From positions 1 through 45,510 of the forward strand of contig CAKZUK010000087.1 in assembly GCA_937921775.1 (NCBI GenBank): DNA of 45,510 bases. The letters are read 5' to 3'. Positions 33,242 through 41,437 of the stretch are shown here, one piece after another (the first letter of the stretch is position 1; each line of letters starts with the position of its first letter). This stretch comes from an uncultured Saprospiraceae bacterium. Lineage in GTDB: Bacteria; Bacteroidota; Bacteroidia; Chitinophagales; Saprospiraceae. Position numbers and translations under genes: made by a program. A model generated the notes under the pieces. It saw only the letters and a list, made by a program, of their open reading frames with translations, was not told where the DNA came from and did not search any database.

Positions 33242-33737
33242 ATGTTCAGTGTGTTATAAGCGTTTTTAATAATCAAACAGCTTTTTAGGGGATTATAGGC
33301 TTTGTTTACTATTATGCTTAATTCTCAGATCGTGATTCAAATATATGATTAATATAAATAAGTATTGTGGATATGCTAAAACAACTGTGACGATGATTAA
33401 TATAAATAAAAATGTGTAATTAGCTGTTTATAAGCTAAAATAGAGCCAGTTATAGTTAAAGCAAAGGTCTATGTAGGAGGGAGACTGAGCGATTATAGTT
33501 ATTGAACGGTCGCAAAGCCTAAGGCTATAATATGCTTCTTTTCTTTAAAGAACAAATCGAAAATATAAGTTTTGTGACAGAGAATTTTGTAAAAAGAATA
33601 AAATAAAATAACAATTTTATCCTTGTTATTTAGGCTGATTTTTTTTGCCACGTAAAAGGCATTAAACCTTGTCTGATTCTGTGAAGGTTTCAAAATTATA
33701 AAGAATATTTTAGTGAAAGATTGGAAGGGGTAAAACA
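33242..33737. other. Intergenic region with a 17-base direct repeat
   Basis: ATGATTAATATAAATAA occurs at 33345-33361 and again at 33393-33409, 48 bases apart, upstream of the leftward small-protein operon. The repeat may be a regulatory site or chance in AT-rich DNA. The rest is unremarkable. The 143-codon leftward frame that crosses it and the tRNA gene is not a gene. Confidence 0.4.
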
Positions 33738-33763
33738 AAAGGCTTTCCAAGAGGAAAGCCTTT
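33738..33763 (-). terminator. Terminator of the tRNA-Leu gene
   Basis: AAAGGCTTTCC (33738-33748) and GGAAAGCCTTT (33753-33763) form an 11-bp stem with an AAGA loop directly after the tRNA 3' end, followed on the minus strand by TTGTTTT. Confidence 0.8.
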
Positions 33764-33764
33764 G

Positions 33765-33848
33765 TGCCCGGAGCGGGACTCGAACCCGCACGCCCATAAG
33801 GACACATGCCCCTCAAGCATGCCTGTCTACCAATTTCAGCACCCGGGC
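33765..33848 (-). tRNA. tRNA-Leu, anticodon GAG
   Basis: Read leftward the 84 bases fold as a class II tRNA. The acceptor stem is GCCCGGG with TCCGGGC, and the D stem is CTG/CAG. The anticodon stem is CATGC/GCATG with loop TTGAGGG, giving anticodon GAG. A long variable arm (TGTCCTTATGGGCG) is followed by the T arm GCGGG-TTCGAGT-CCCGC. The discriminator base is A, as expected for leucine. CCA is not encoded. The gene stands alone with its own terminator. Confidence 0.95.
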
Positions 33849-34022
33849 GGGTGTTTTTCTTAAGGGATTGCAAATTTAGGTTAAACTTATGAGATAATGT
33901 AACTCTGTTGAAAAATAATTGAGGTTTCATAAAAATGCTAGTTAGTGGCCAACTGGTTTTGACTTAAGTCTTTTCTCTTTCTTTCCTAATTCTTTTTATT
34001 TTTGAGAAAAATAGAACGAACA

Positions 34023-34730
34023 ATGCATTTAAACTGCCCATCCTGTCGATTTCCCATTGTTGCTGATGATGTCAACTTGACTAAGACCATTGCAAAATGC
34101 AAAAGTTGTAATGATATCTTTGATTTTGGCAACGACTTAAAAGGTAAAGAACTTCCGGGGCGTTATCGGAAGGAAATTATAATTCCACCTGGAGTTGAAG
34201 TTTTGCATTTGATGAATGAATTGGAGATTATGATAAAATGGAGAAAATCGGCTAATCGCTTTACTTTCTTTTTTGCTTTAGTTTGGAACGTATTCCTTTC
34301 TTTTTTTGTACTTGGAATTAGTGGAACTGGAAACTTTGGGGCGATGTTATTTATAATACCATTTATTTTGGTGGGTATCTATTTATTGTATTCGAGTGTT
34401 GGGTATTTGGTTAATAACACTTTTATTACCGTAGATGAAGAGCGAATATCAATTGAACATAAGCCTATTAATTTTTTGATTCAGAAAGATCAGCATTTTG
34501 CTCCTGAAGAAGTAGACCAATTATTTGTTCGACGATATGAGGTTGGTAAAGCCAACGATCGACCTGTTTATGCCTTCGCAGTTGATTTGGTTTTGAAAAA
34601 TGCTAAGAAGCATAAATTGGTAGATGGTTTACATGCGCTTGATTATGCACGCTATATTGAACAAGAGGTTGAGCATTATTTGAATATTAAAGATCGGCCG
34701 GTACCGGGAGAGTGGGAGGCCGGCTTATAA
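34023..34730 (+). CDS. Zinc-ribbon membrane protein
   Basis: I start at the ATG at 34023 (MHLNCPSCRFPI); a TTG seven codons earlier is less likely. The 235-residue protein opens with an MJ0042-type zinc ribbon, CPSC at 5-8 and CKSC about 24 residues later. Two transmembrane helices then span about 85-135 (FFALVWNVFLSFFVLGI and LFIIPFILVGIYLL), and a C-terminal beta-rich cytoplasmic part follows. I do not know a function for it; similar two-helix zinc-ribbon proteins are common and uncharacterised in Bacteroidota. It is followed by a GNAT gene after 123 bases. Confidence 0.7.
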   Translation: MHLNCPSCRFPIVADDVNLTKTIAKCKSCNDIFDFGNDLKGKELPGRYRKEIIIPPGVEVLHLMNELEIMIKWRKSANRFTFFFALVWNVFLSFFVLGISGTGNFGAMLFIIPFILVGIYLLYSSVGYLVNNTFITVDEERISIEHKPINFLIQKDQHFAPEEVDQLFVRRYEVGKANDRPVYAFAVDLVLKNAKKHKLVDGLHALDYARYIEQEVEHYLNIKDRPVPGEWEAGL

Positions 34731-34853
34731 AATTGGAATCACAAGCACTTGAATCAAGCTCAAAATTTCCCCACTAAAAAACAATGCATTCAAATTCTTA
34801 ACATAGCTTATGTTACAGAGTTCTTAGTTTCTAAGACTTTAAATAAAAAATCG

Positions 34854-35390
34854 ATGTCCAACATATTTCCAATCCTAACATCAGACCGACTTCGTTTACG
34901 ACGGTTCAATGATAATGACCTTGACAATGTATTTAAAGGTCTGTCGCATCCTGAGGTGATTCCTTATTATGGGATTAGTTTCAAAAGTAAAGAGGCGACC
35001 AAAGAACAAATGATTTGGTTTGCCGATCTCGAAAAAAATAAAACAGGAATCTGGTGGGCCGTTTGCTCGAAAGAGGATAATTCCTTTTTAGGTGCTGGTG
35101 GATTAAACGATTGGAGCCACGAACATAAAAAAGCAGAGATTGGATTTTGGTTATTACCAGAATTTTGGGGAAAAGGTTATATGAAAGAAGGAATGCCATT
35201 AATCGTTGACCACGCTTTTACTGAGATGGGATTACACCGAATCGAAGGCTTCGTAGAATCAGAAAATAGTAATTGCAAAAATGCCATGGCTAAACTCAAC
35301 TTTCAACACGAAGGTACGATGCGCGATTGTGAGATTAAAAATGGGAACTTTATTAGTGTGGATGTTTTTGCGGCTTTGAAGGAAGGGTGA
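34854..35390 (+). CDS. GNAT N-acetyltransferase, RimJ/RimL type
   Basis: A 178-residue enzyme when started at the ATG at 34854 (MSNIFPILTSDRLRLRRF), the normal opening of this family. An upstream TTG would add 35 residues of no family similarity. Typical blocks are LRLRRFNDNDLDNVF, the acetyl-CoA loop IGFWLLPEFWGKGYMKEG and the end HRIEGFVESENSNCKNAMAKLNF, which is diagnostic of RimJ/L-like transferases. It acetylates an amino group, possibly a ribosomal protein N-terminus or a small amine; the substrate is unpredictable. The repeat element B starts 65 bases after the stop. Confidence 0.85.
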   Translation: MSNIFPILTSDRLRLRRFNDNDLDNVFKGLSHPEVIPYYGISFKSKEATKEQMIWFADLEKNKTGIWWAVCSKEDNSFLGAGGLNDWSHEHKKAEIGFWLLPEFWGKGYMKEGMPLIVDHAFTEMGLHRIEGFVESENSNCKNAMAKLNFQHEGTMRDCEIKNGNFISVDVFAALKEG

Positions 35391-35457
35391 GACGGAAGTC
35401 CGATGCTAATTCAGTTGTCTTTATATTCGGGAGAATCGCTATTGGCAAAGTCTTTAA

Positions 35458-35632
35458 ATGTAAAACCGCAAAACGCTGTGCTGAGTGAACCTGTCTACTC
35501 GGCGCAGTCAGATAGAGTAGAAGTATGATACATTCAAAATGTAAAAGTAGTCTAAAGCCGTAGAAAAATCGGCGTATTTGACGTTCGCGAGCAACTTTTA
35601 CATTTTAAATTTTGCGGTTTTACATTTTACAT
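35458..35632 (+). repeat. Nested inverted-repeat element, copy B
   Basis: The outer inverted repeat is ATGTAAAACCGCAAAA (35458-35473) and TTTTGCGGTTTTACAT (35610-35625), a perfect 16 bp. The inner one is AAAATGTAAAAGT (35536-35548) and ACTTTTACATTTT (35594-35606), enclosing 45 bases. The ~60-base arm (35474-35535) matches the reverse complement of the arm in copy A closely. The inner segment matches copy A in the opposite relative sense (AGTCTAAAGCCGTAG versus AGTCCAATACCGTAG, both on the plus strand). Confidence 0.8.
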
Positions 35633-35789
35633 CCAGCCTGGCGGGCCTGTCTAGTTAGCCAGATAGATTCGGCAGGTTTAAACCTTGCTCCGGATGCCAA
35701 AATCAATTAACGGCTAGCCTGCGAAGACCGAAGTCGGAAGTTTCCTGCAAACGCGGAAGTCCACCCTTGAATGCGTTTACTGAAAACTA

Positions 35790-35829
35790 AAAAAGCCCAC
35801 TATCGCATATCCGCGATAATGGGCTTTTT
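35790..35829. terminator. Bidirectional terminator
   Basis: AAAAAGCCCA plus TATCGC (35790-35806) pairs with GCGATA plus TGGGCTTTTT (35813-35829), with one internal C-A mismatch. Poly-A and poly-T flanks allow use from both sides, including by the leftward gene at 35911. Confidence 0.85.
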
Positions 35830-35910
35830 GATGCTTGGAAATGGGATGTTAAAGTTGCTTACAAACGCCGCGAACCTCTCGGTCGAGTGATCTTTCACAT
35901 CCAGCCTATC

Positions 35911-37014
35911 CTACGACTCAATCTCCGCATCGTCAATCAAAGAATCCCCGTCGCCATCTACATCCTCAAAACCAGGAATGGTAGCACTAGGATCATGATT
36001 GGCAAAAAGATCATCGTCGTTTGCTTCTGGATTTTGAATGATTTTTACATCGTCATTTTTATTACCATCACCATTGTAATCGCCATCTGCATATTTCTGA
36101 GCTTTATCGAAGAAGCTGTCATGGCCATCAAGTAAGCCATCATCATTTTTGATTGGTTCGTTTGGAAACATTTTATTGGCGCGATCAGCAGCTGTTTCAA
36201 TTTTATCACCAAGGTTTTTAGCAGCGTCTACTGTTCCGTCCATGTCTTGACTGTTGACGATGTCGGAAGCTTTGTCTACCATTTCTCCTTTCAAGTCACT
36301 AGCTTCTTTAGTTGCATCTTCCTGAGCAGCGTTATAGAAGTCACTGAATTTGTCACCAGCTTTACCAGCAGCATCTTTGAAAGTGCTTGCCATGTCATTT
36401 CCTACATCCATGACTTTGCCACCAACGTCTTCTGCCACCACTTTTCCTTTCTCAACCAAAGGAGCAGCTTTGTCCAAGATTTTGCCACCTACATCTTCAG
36501 CTACTGTTTTTGCTTTATCTAGCGCATCGCCACCCACATGAAGTACTTTACCACCTACATCTTCTGCAAGTGTTTTTCCTTGGTCAACCAAAGGAGCGGA
36601 TTTGTCTATCACCTTAGCACCCACACCTTCAGCAAGATCTTTTGCTTTATCAAAGATATCACTGCCAGTATCCATCACTTTACCACCAATATTTTCGGCA
36701 GCACCTTTTGCCTTATCCATCAAGGAACCTGGTTCATCCATAATAGAACCTGTGGCATCAGAAGCCATGTCCTTCGCTTTATCAAAAAGATCGCTTGCTT
36801 TTTCAAATACCTTTCCACCTACATCGCCGGCAGTTTCCATTCCTTTCTCTACTAGATCTCCAGCAGATTCCATTCCTTTCTCAACTAGGTCGCCAGTTGA
36901 GTCAAGTACTTTACCGCCCATTTCTGTACCAGCATCTACCGCCTTATCGCCAGCAGATTTGGCAATTGATTTAGCTCCAAATACTAGTTTCTTTAAATCT
37001 CCAAATAGTCCCAT
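35911..37014 (-). CDS. LEA/apolipoprotein-like repeat protein with calcium-loop tail
   Basis: Starting at MGLFGDLKKLVFG (ATG 37014; a longer start at 37080 lacks this family-like opening) gives 367 residues without signal peptide or membrane helix. Residues 40-215 are repetitive. The core at 106-215 has five 22-residue units of the type AEDVGGKVLxxGxDxxDKAKxx, alternating with AEDVGGKxxDKxAPLVxxGKxx, so a 44-residue super-repeat is visible. Each unit should form amphipathic helix as in group 3 LEA proteins or apolipoprotein A. The C-terminal 80 residues are very acidic, with two calcium-loop-like segments: DGDYNGDGNKNDD (310-322) and DVDGDGDSLIDDAE (351-364). It probably protects or coats membranes under desiccation or osmotic stress (inference). 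Rightward frames across it are shadows of the repeats. Confidence 0.8.
   Translation of the reverse strand: MGLFGDLKKLVFGAKSIAKSAGDKAVDAGTEMGGKVLDSTGDLVEKGMESAGDLVEKGMETAGDVGGKVFEKASDLFDKAKDMASDATGSIMDEPGSLMDKAKGAAENIGGKVMDTGSDIFDKAKDLAEGVGAKVIDKSAPLVDQGKTLAEDVGGKVLHVGGDALDKAKTVAEDVGGKILDKAAPLVEKGKVVAEDVGGKVMDVGNDMASTFKDAAGKAGDKFSDFYNAAQEDATKEASDLKGEMVDKASDIVNSQDMDGTVDAAKNLGDKIETAADRANKMFPNEPIKNDDGLLDGHDSFFDKAQKYADGDYNGDGNKNDDVKIIQNPEANDDDLFANHDPSATIPGFEDVDGDGDSLIDDAEIES
36370..36699. repeat. 66-bp tandem coding repeats
   Basis: Five imperfect 66-base units encode the 22-residue repeats of the LEA-like protein. The shared core on the complement encodes AEDVGGK. The DNA is similar enough between units to allow slippage or recombination. 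Confidence 0.75.
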
Positions 37015-37330
37015 GATTTTAATTTTTAAACAAATCTTAGATTGAATTAATGTGGTTCGATGTTTAGACGTACAAACCATACCTAATTGTCACACCTAAA
37101 ATTATAGAAAAATCAGGAGAATCCCACCAATCTATAGACTGAGGCTAGCTTTTTTTAGCCCAAGCGGATAAAAACTCCCCTCCAAAGACCCTGTAGTAGC
37201 TGAAAATACTACGTAACTAGTACACAAGTCGAGTCTTTAGGCTTAGTGCAATTATGGAAGGACATCAATTTTCCTATCTTAGCCCATCACAAAACGAAAA
37301 AAATTTAATCAAAACCTAGTACTTGAAAAA

Positions 37331-38635
37331 ATGAAAAATAACAATTACACTAAAGCATTTATAGTTGTCACCACGCTCTTCTTTATGTGGGGATTCATCA
37401 CCGTATTAGTTGACTCACTGATCCCACGATTGAAAGAGATTTTTGAACTCAGTAACTTTCAGGCAGTATTGGTGCAATTTGCATTCTTTATGGCCTATGG
37501 TCTGATTTCCATTCCTGCAGGTTATCTCTTATCAAAAATTGGATATAAAAAAGGAATGTTGATTGGTTTGGCAACCATGGGAGTTGGCTGCCTCTTGTTT
37601 TGGCCCGCAGCCTCCATGCGTATCTTTCCACTCTTTTTGTTGGGATATTTTGTCTTAGCAGGAGGGATGACGATTTTGCAGGTAGCTGCAAATCCATACG
37701 TCTCTGTTTTGGGGCCTGAAAAAACGGCATCCAGTCGTTTGATTCTTTCACAAGCCTTCAATTCATTGGGAACTGCAATAGCACCAGTCATGGGAGCTAT
37801 CTTGATATTGAGTGATAATATTAAAACGACCGATGAAATAAAAGCTTTAGCTGAGCCAGATAAGTTGTCCTATTATGCTGCAGAAGCATCTGCCGTTCAG
37901 ACACCTTTTTTGATTCTAGCTTCTAGTCTCTTGCTACTGGCAGGATTCATCTTTTTCTTCAAGCTACCCAACGTATTGGACAAGGCCGTTACTGGAGGTT
38001 ACAAAAAAGCATTTGAGAATAAGAAACTAGTGATGGGTGCATTAGGGATTTTTGTTTATGTAGGGGCTGAGGTTTCCATTGGATCTTTTTTAGTGAACTA
38101 TTTCCTAGATATGGGAATGGCAGATATGATTAAAGGAAATGAATTTATGGGGAATATCTCATCATCATTGTTAGGTAAAGATTTATCAACTGTTGATCAG
38201 AAAGGTATCGTTGGAGCTTTCGTTGTGTTCTACTGGACAGGTGCGATGGTTGGTCGATTCCTAGGGGCTTACCTTACTCGAGTTTTAGCGCCAGGTAAAG
38301 TGCTCGCTTTCTTTGGTTTGGGAGCTATTGCCATGATTTTGATATCTATGTCGACTACTGGGTTTGTTGCCATGTGGAGTATTCTTGCAGTTGGATTATT
38401 CAATTCTATCATGTTCCCAACCATCTTTACAATAGCTATTGAAGAACTGGGTGATTATAAACCACAGGGTTCTGGTATCTTATGTACAGCAATCGTGGGA
38501 GGTGCGTTTATTCCACCATTATATGGATTCTTCACCGATCAGATTGGATTTAAATTGGCCTTTTGTATCGTGATTCTTTGCTATGCTTATATCTTTTATT
38601 ATGGTTGGCTTTCGCGAAAAGGAGTGGAGGCTTGA
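37331..38635 (+). CDS. FucP-type sugar:proton symporter (MFS)
   Basis: A 434-residue major facilitator protein with about 12 transmembrane helices. It belongs to the fucose/glucose/galactose permease group, shown by FFMWGFITVLVDSLIPRLKEIF at the start, FFMAYGLISIPAGYLLSKIGYKKG and LQVAANPYVSVLGPEKTASSRLILSQAFNSLGT. It should import a hexose or deoxyhexose with protons. Which sugar is not predictable. No sugar-catabolic gene is adjacent. About 250 bases upstream carry GTAGTA/TACTAC (37193-37212) and a hairpin with a T-rich loop (37143-37160). The gene ends at a terminator at 38755-38793. Confidence 0.88.
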   Translation: MKNNNYTKAFIVVTTLFFMWGFITVLVDSLIPRLKEIFELSNFQAVLVQFAFFMAYGLISIPAGYLLSKIGYKKGMLIGLATMGVGCLLFWPAASMRIFPLFLLGYFVLAGGMTILQVAANPYVSVLGPEKTASSRLILSQAFNSLGTAIAPVMGAILILSDNIKTTDEIKALAEPDKLSYYAAEASAVQTPFLILASSLLLLAGFIFFFKLPNVLDKAVTGGYKKAFENKKLVMGALGIFVYVGAEVSIGSFLVNYFLDMGMADMIKGNEFMGNISSSLLGKDLSTVDQKGIVGAFVVFYWTGAMVGRFLGAYLTRVLAPGKVLAFFGLGAIAMILISMSTTGFVAMWSILAVGLFNSIMFPTIFTIAIEELGDYKPQGSGILCTAIVGGAFIPPLYGFFTDQIGFKLAFCIVILCYAYIFYYGWLSRKGVEA

Positions 38636-38663
38636 TCAATTAAGTGCAATCAAAATTACAATG

Positions 38664-38700
38664 CGTCATAGTTTGGTTTCCAAAAAGACCAAGCTATGAC
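38664..38700. repeat. Hairpin downstream of the sugar transporter
   Basis: GTCATAGTTTGGT (38664-38676) pairs with ACCAAGCTATGAC (38688-38700) with one G-T pair and an 11-base loop. There is no T-run, so it is an mRNA 3' stabilising stem rather than a terminator. Confidence 0.6.
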
Positions 38701-38754
38701 ATCATTGAAATGACCACTGCCATTGAAATTGGCATTTAATAAGGTTTCGAATTA

Positions 38755-38793
38755 AAAAAAAGCGCAAAGTCTTATAAAAGGCTTTGCGTTTTT
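38755..38793 (+). terminator. Terminator after the sugar transporter
   Basis: CGCAAAGTC (38763-38771) pairs with GGCTTTGCG (38780-38788) with one G-T pair. An A-run precedes the stem and TTTTT follows. Confidence 0.8.
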
Positions 38794-38855
38794 CATTTTA
38801 AGCAATTGTACACCTACTAATTTCATTCCTCCCAATATTTCATTATTTTAGAGCC

Positions 38856-41213
38856 ATGATTGATTGCTCGCTCCATACATTTTTGCAAAAGCATTACCTT
38901 GTATTTCTACTTGTTTCAATGCTGTTGGTCTTAAGTAGCTGCTCACAAGAAGAAAGTAATAATATTGAATCCGTCTCTATTTCAAGAACAAATGTCGTTC
39001 CCGACCAAGTAGATTTTAACTACCACGTTCGGCCCATCCTTTCAGACCGTTGCTATACCTGTCATGGCCCTGATGAAGCGGCTCGGCAAGGTGAGCTTCG
39101 ACTTGATATAGAAGAAGAAGCATTTATCGCTTTGGGTGAAAGCCAAGACCATCATGCCATCGTAAAAGGGGATCCAGAGAATAGTACTTTAGTTTATCGC
39201 ATCTATACTGATAACAAGCGAGAGCTCATGCCACCACCAGAATCTAACCTCGTTTTGGAAGCACACGAAAAGGCAATTCTAAAACGATGGATCGAACAAG
39301 GTGCTCAGTGGAAAACACATTGGTCTTTTATCTCACCAGCAAAAAGTGAACTACCAGAAGTCGCAGACGAGACTTGGCCAATCAATGAAATAGATCACTT
39401 TGTATTAGGTAAATTGGAATCGCAGAATTTAGTGCCTAGAGAAAGGGCAAGCAAAGAACAACTCATTCGTCGACTGACATTTGACCTCACTGGTCTCTCT
39501 CCAACCTTAGAAGAAATGGATAGCTTCTTAGGAGACGAGAGTCCTGATGCTTATGACAAAGTCGTGGACCGTTTATTGGCTTCCAATGCATACGCGGAAC
39601 ACATGACCGTGCAGTGGCTAGATATTGCGCGCTACGCTGACACGCATGGTTATCAAGACGATTTGGAACGGACGATGTGGCCTTGGCGAGATTGGGTAAT
39701 CCATGCATTTAAAGAAAATATGCCTTACGATCAGTTTGTCAAATGGCAATTAGCAGGCGATCTTTTGCCAGAGGCGACCAAAGAACAAATTTTGGCAACA
39801 GCTTTCAACCGCAATCATAAAATAACGCAAGAGGGTGGTGTCATTCATGAAGAGTATCGGGTTGAATATGTAGCCGATCGGACGCAAACTTTTGCCACCG
39901 CTTTTTTAGGGCTTACTGTTGAATGCGCACGTTGTCACGATCATAAATACGATCCGATTGCACAGAAAGATTATTATTCGCTTTTTGGTTTTTTCAATAG
40001 TGTTCCAGAAAAAGGGGTGATTGGTTATGGCGAAATTCCAGATCCTAAGGTCAAGCTTTCGCAAAAAGAGATGGAGGAAATTTTGACTTTCATCAACAAT
40101 GTAGATACGCTAGAAGAGATTGAAGTGATGGTGATGGCAGATAGTGTGGTGCAACGTCAAGCATACATTTTAAGTCGTGGCGCCTATGACAAGCCAACGG
40201 TGGCAGTAGCTACAGAAACACCGCCTGCCGTTTTACCTTTTCCAGAAAATTTTCCAGCTAACCGTTTGGGTTTAGCTGATTGGTTGACTTTAAAAGAAAA
40301 CCCTTTGACTTCTCGTGTTGCAGTAAATCGTTTTTGGCAACAGCTTTTTGGAAACGGAATAGTAGGAACTTCTAATGACTTTGGTAACCAAGGTGCACTT
40401 CCAACACATCCTGAATTGTTGGATTGGCTGGCGATAAGATTCGTTGAAGAAAATTGGGATGTCAGTGCGATCCTGAAGTATATAGTGAGTTCTGCGACCT
40501 ACCGTCAAAGTACAAAGCTTAGTCCTGAAATGTTGGAATTAGATCCACAAAACAATTACCTCGCACGTGCTCCTCGTTTGCGACTTTCAGCAGAGATGGT
40601 GCGCGATCATTTTTTGAATATTAGTGGTTTGCTGGTGAAGGATATTGGAGGCCCATCGGTGAAGCCTTACCAGCCACCAGGACTATGGTATGAAACGACT
40701 GGAGGCGGAGGAGGTAGCACCGCCAAATATGTGGAAGGGCAAGGTAGCGCTTTATACCGAAGGAGTTTGTATACCTTTTGGAAACGTACGGTTCCGCCGC
40801 CATCGATGATCACCTTTGATGCTGCTTCTCGCGACAACTGTACGGTGAAGCGTCAACGAACGAGTACGCCATTACAAGCTTTGGTTTTGATGAATGATCC
40901 CCAGATTATTGAAGCAGCGCGGGTGATTGCCTATCGCTCCATTGAGGAAGCAAAACCTGATTTAAATGCTAGGATTGATTTTATTTTCAGATTAGCGACC
41001 TCCCGTTTTCCAGCTGAAGATGAGCAGGCTGCTTTGCGTGAATATTTTGAAGTAGAATTACTTCGTTTCGAAAAAGATGAGGATTCAGCAAAGCAATTAT
41101 TGAGCAATGGTGTCTACCCACAAAAAGATCTATTGAACGTAGCTGAGATGGCAGCCTATACGATTTTAGCTAGTACGATTTTTAATTTGGATGAGGCGAT
41201 TACGAAAGGCTAG
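38856..41213 (+). CDS. Planctomycete-type cytochrome c / DUF1549 / DUF1553 lipoprotein
   Basis: A 785-residue exported protein with a lipoprotein signal ending at Cys29 (VLSSC). Residues about 52-150 are a planctomycete cytochrome c domain with haem motif C-Y-T-C-H (66-70) and a possible distal ligand in LMPPPESN. Residues about 165-385 are DUF1549 (WPINEIDHFVLGKLE, RYADTHGYQDD, ECARCHDHKYDPI, a second CxxCH at AluArg-type position). Residues 480-745 are DUF1553 (NRLGLADWLTLKENPLTSRVAVNRFWQQLFG, RQRTSTPLQALVLMNDP). Such PSD1 proteins are usually paired with a DUF1501 sulfatase-like gene and are linked to polysaccharide degradation. Here no DUF1501 gene is adjacent. The role is presumed redox or periplasmic. 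Confidence 0.88.
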   Translation: MIDCSLHTFLQKHYLVFLLVSMLLVLSSCSQEESNNIESVSISRTNVVPDQVDFNYHVRPILSDRCYTCHGPDEAARQGELRLDIEEEAFIALGESQDHHAIVKGDPENSTLVYRIYTDNKRELMPPPESNLVLEAHEKAILKRWIEQGAQWKTHWSFISPAKSELPEVADETWPINEIDHFVLGKLESQNLVPRERASKEQLIRRLTFDLTGLSPTLEEMDSFLGDESPDAYDKVVDRLLASNAYAEHMTVQWLDIARYADTHGYQDDLERTMWPWRDWVIHAFKENMPYDQFVKWQLAGDLLPEATKEQILATAFNRNHKITQEGGVIHEEYRVEYVADRTQTFATAFLGLTVECARCHDHKYDPIAQKDYYSLFGFFNSVPEKGVIGYGEIPDPKVKLSQKEMEEILTFINNVDTLEEIEVMVMADSVVQRQAYILSRGAYDKPTVAVATETPPAVLPFPENFPANRLGLADWLTLKENPLTSRVAVNRFWQQLFGNGIVGTSNDFGNQGALPTHPELLDWLAIRFVEENWDVSAILKYIVSSATYRQSTKLSPEMLELDPQNNYLARAPRLRLSAEMVRDHFLNISGLLVKDIGGPSVKPYQPPGLWYETTGGGGGSTAKYVEGQGSALYRRSLYTFWKRTVPPPSMITFDAASRDNCTVKRQRTSTPLQALVLMNDPQIIEAARVIAYRSIEEAKPDLNARIDFIFRLATSRFPAEDEQAALREYFEVELLRFEKDEDSAKQLLSNGVYPQKDLLNVAEMAAYTILASTIFNLDEAITKG

Positions 41214-41302
41214 AGGACTTGCAATCACAGGGACAACTTGAGCTGCGGTTAGCCACAGTTCGTGAATACTTCGTCTTGGGATTATAGCTGTTATTGAGTT
41301 TT

Positions 41303-41407
41303 CATTCCAATTGGGATCATACTACCATTCCAATTGAGCTTAGGTATTACTATCCAAATTTTTATTATCTTTATATATAAGAACGTTTAATGTTAATGTA
41401 TTAAACG
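41303..41407 (+). promoter_or_regulatory. Putative control region of the exopolysaccharide operon
   Basis: CATTCCAATTG occurs twice as a direct repeat (41303-41313 and 41326-41336), 23 bases apart, about two helical turns. Downstream, CGTTTAAT (41384-41391) and ATTAAACG (41400-41407) form an 8-bp inverted repeat 30 bases before the ATG at 41438. TATCTTTA near 41367 resembles a -7 element. All are candidates only. Confidence 0.35.
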
Positions 41408-41437
41408 ATGCTAGCCCAGTAAACGCAAATAAAACAA

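Larger units (their letters stand above)
35391..35910. other. Intergenic region with repeat B, a repeat remnant and a terminator
   Basis: It contains element B (35458-35632). Next is CCTGTCTAGTTAGCCAGATA (from 35646), resembling part of the long arm of the element and also DNA near 23950-23979. A terminator lies at 35790-35829. The bases between (about 35690-35780) are GC-richer, with GAAGTC-type short repeats. No gene is supported. Confidence 0.5.

Noticed and set aside
33499-33930. 143-codon leftward open frame
   Set aside because: It runs through the whole tRNA-Leu gene and its terminator, and its sequence has no domain character.
36370-36699. CRISPR-like regular repeat
   Set aside because: The 66-base units are in frame, imperfect and lack spacers; they encode protein repeats.
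36247-37045. Several rightward open frames of 60-147 codons
   Set aside because: They are mirror frames of the repetitive LEA-like gene; their Ser/Phe/Thr-rich repeats follow from it.
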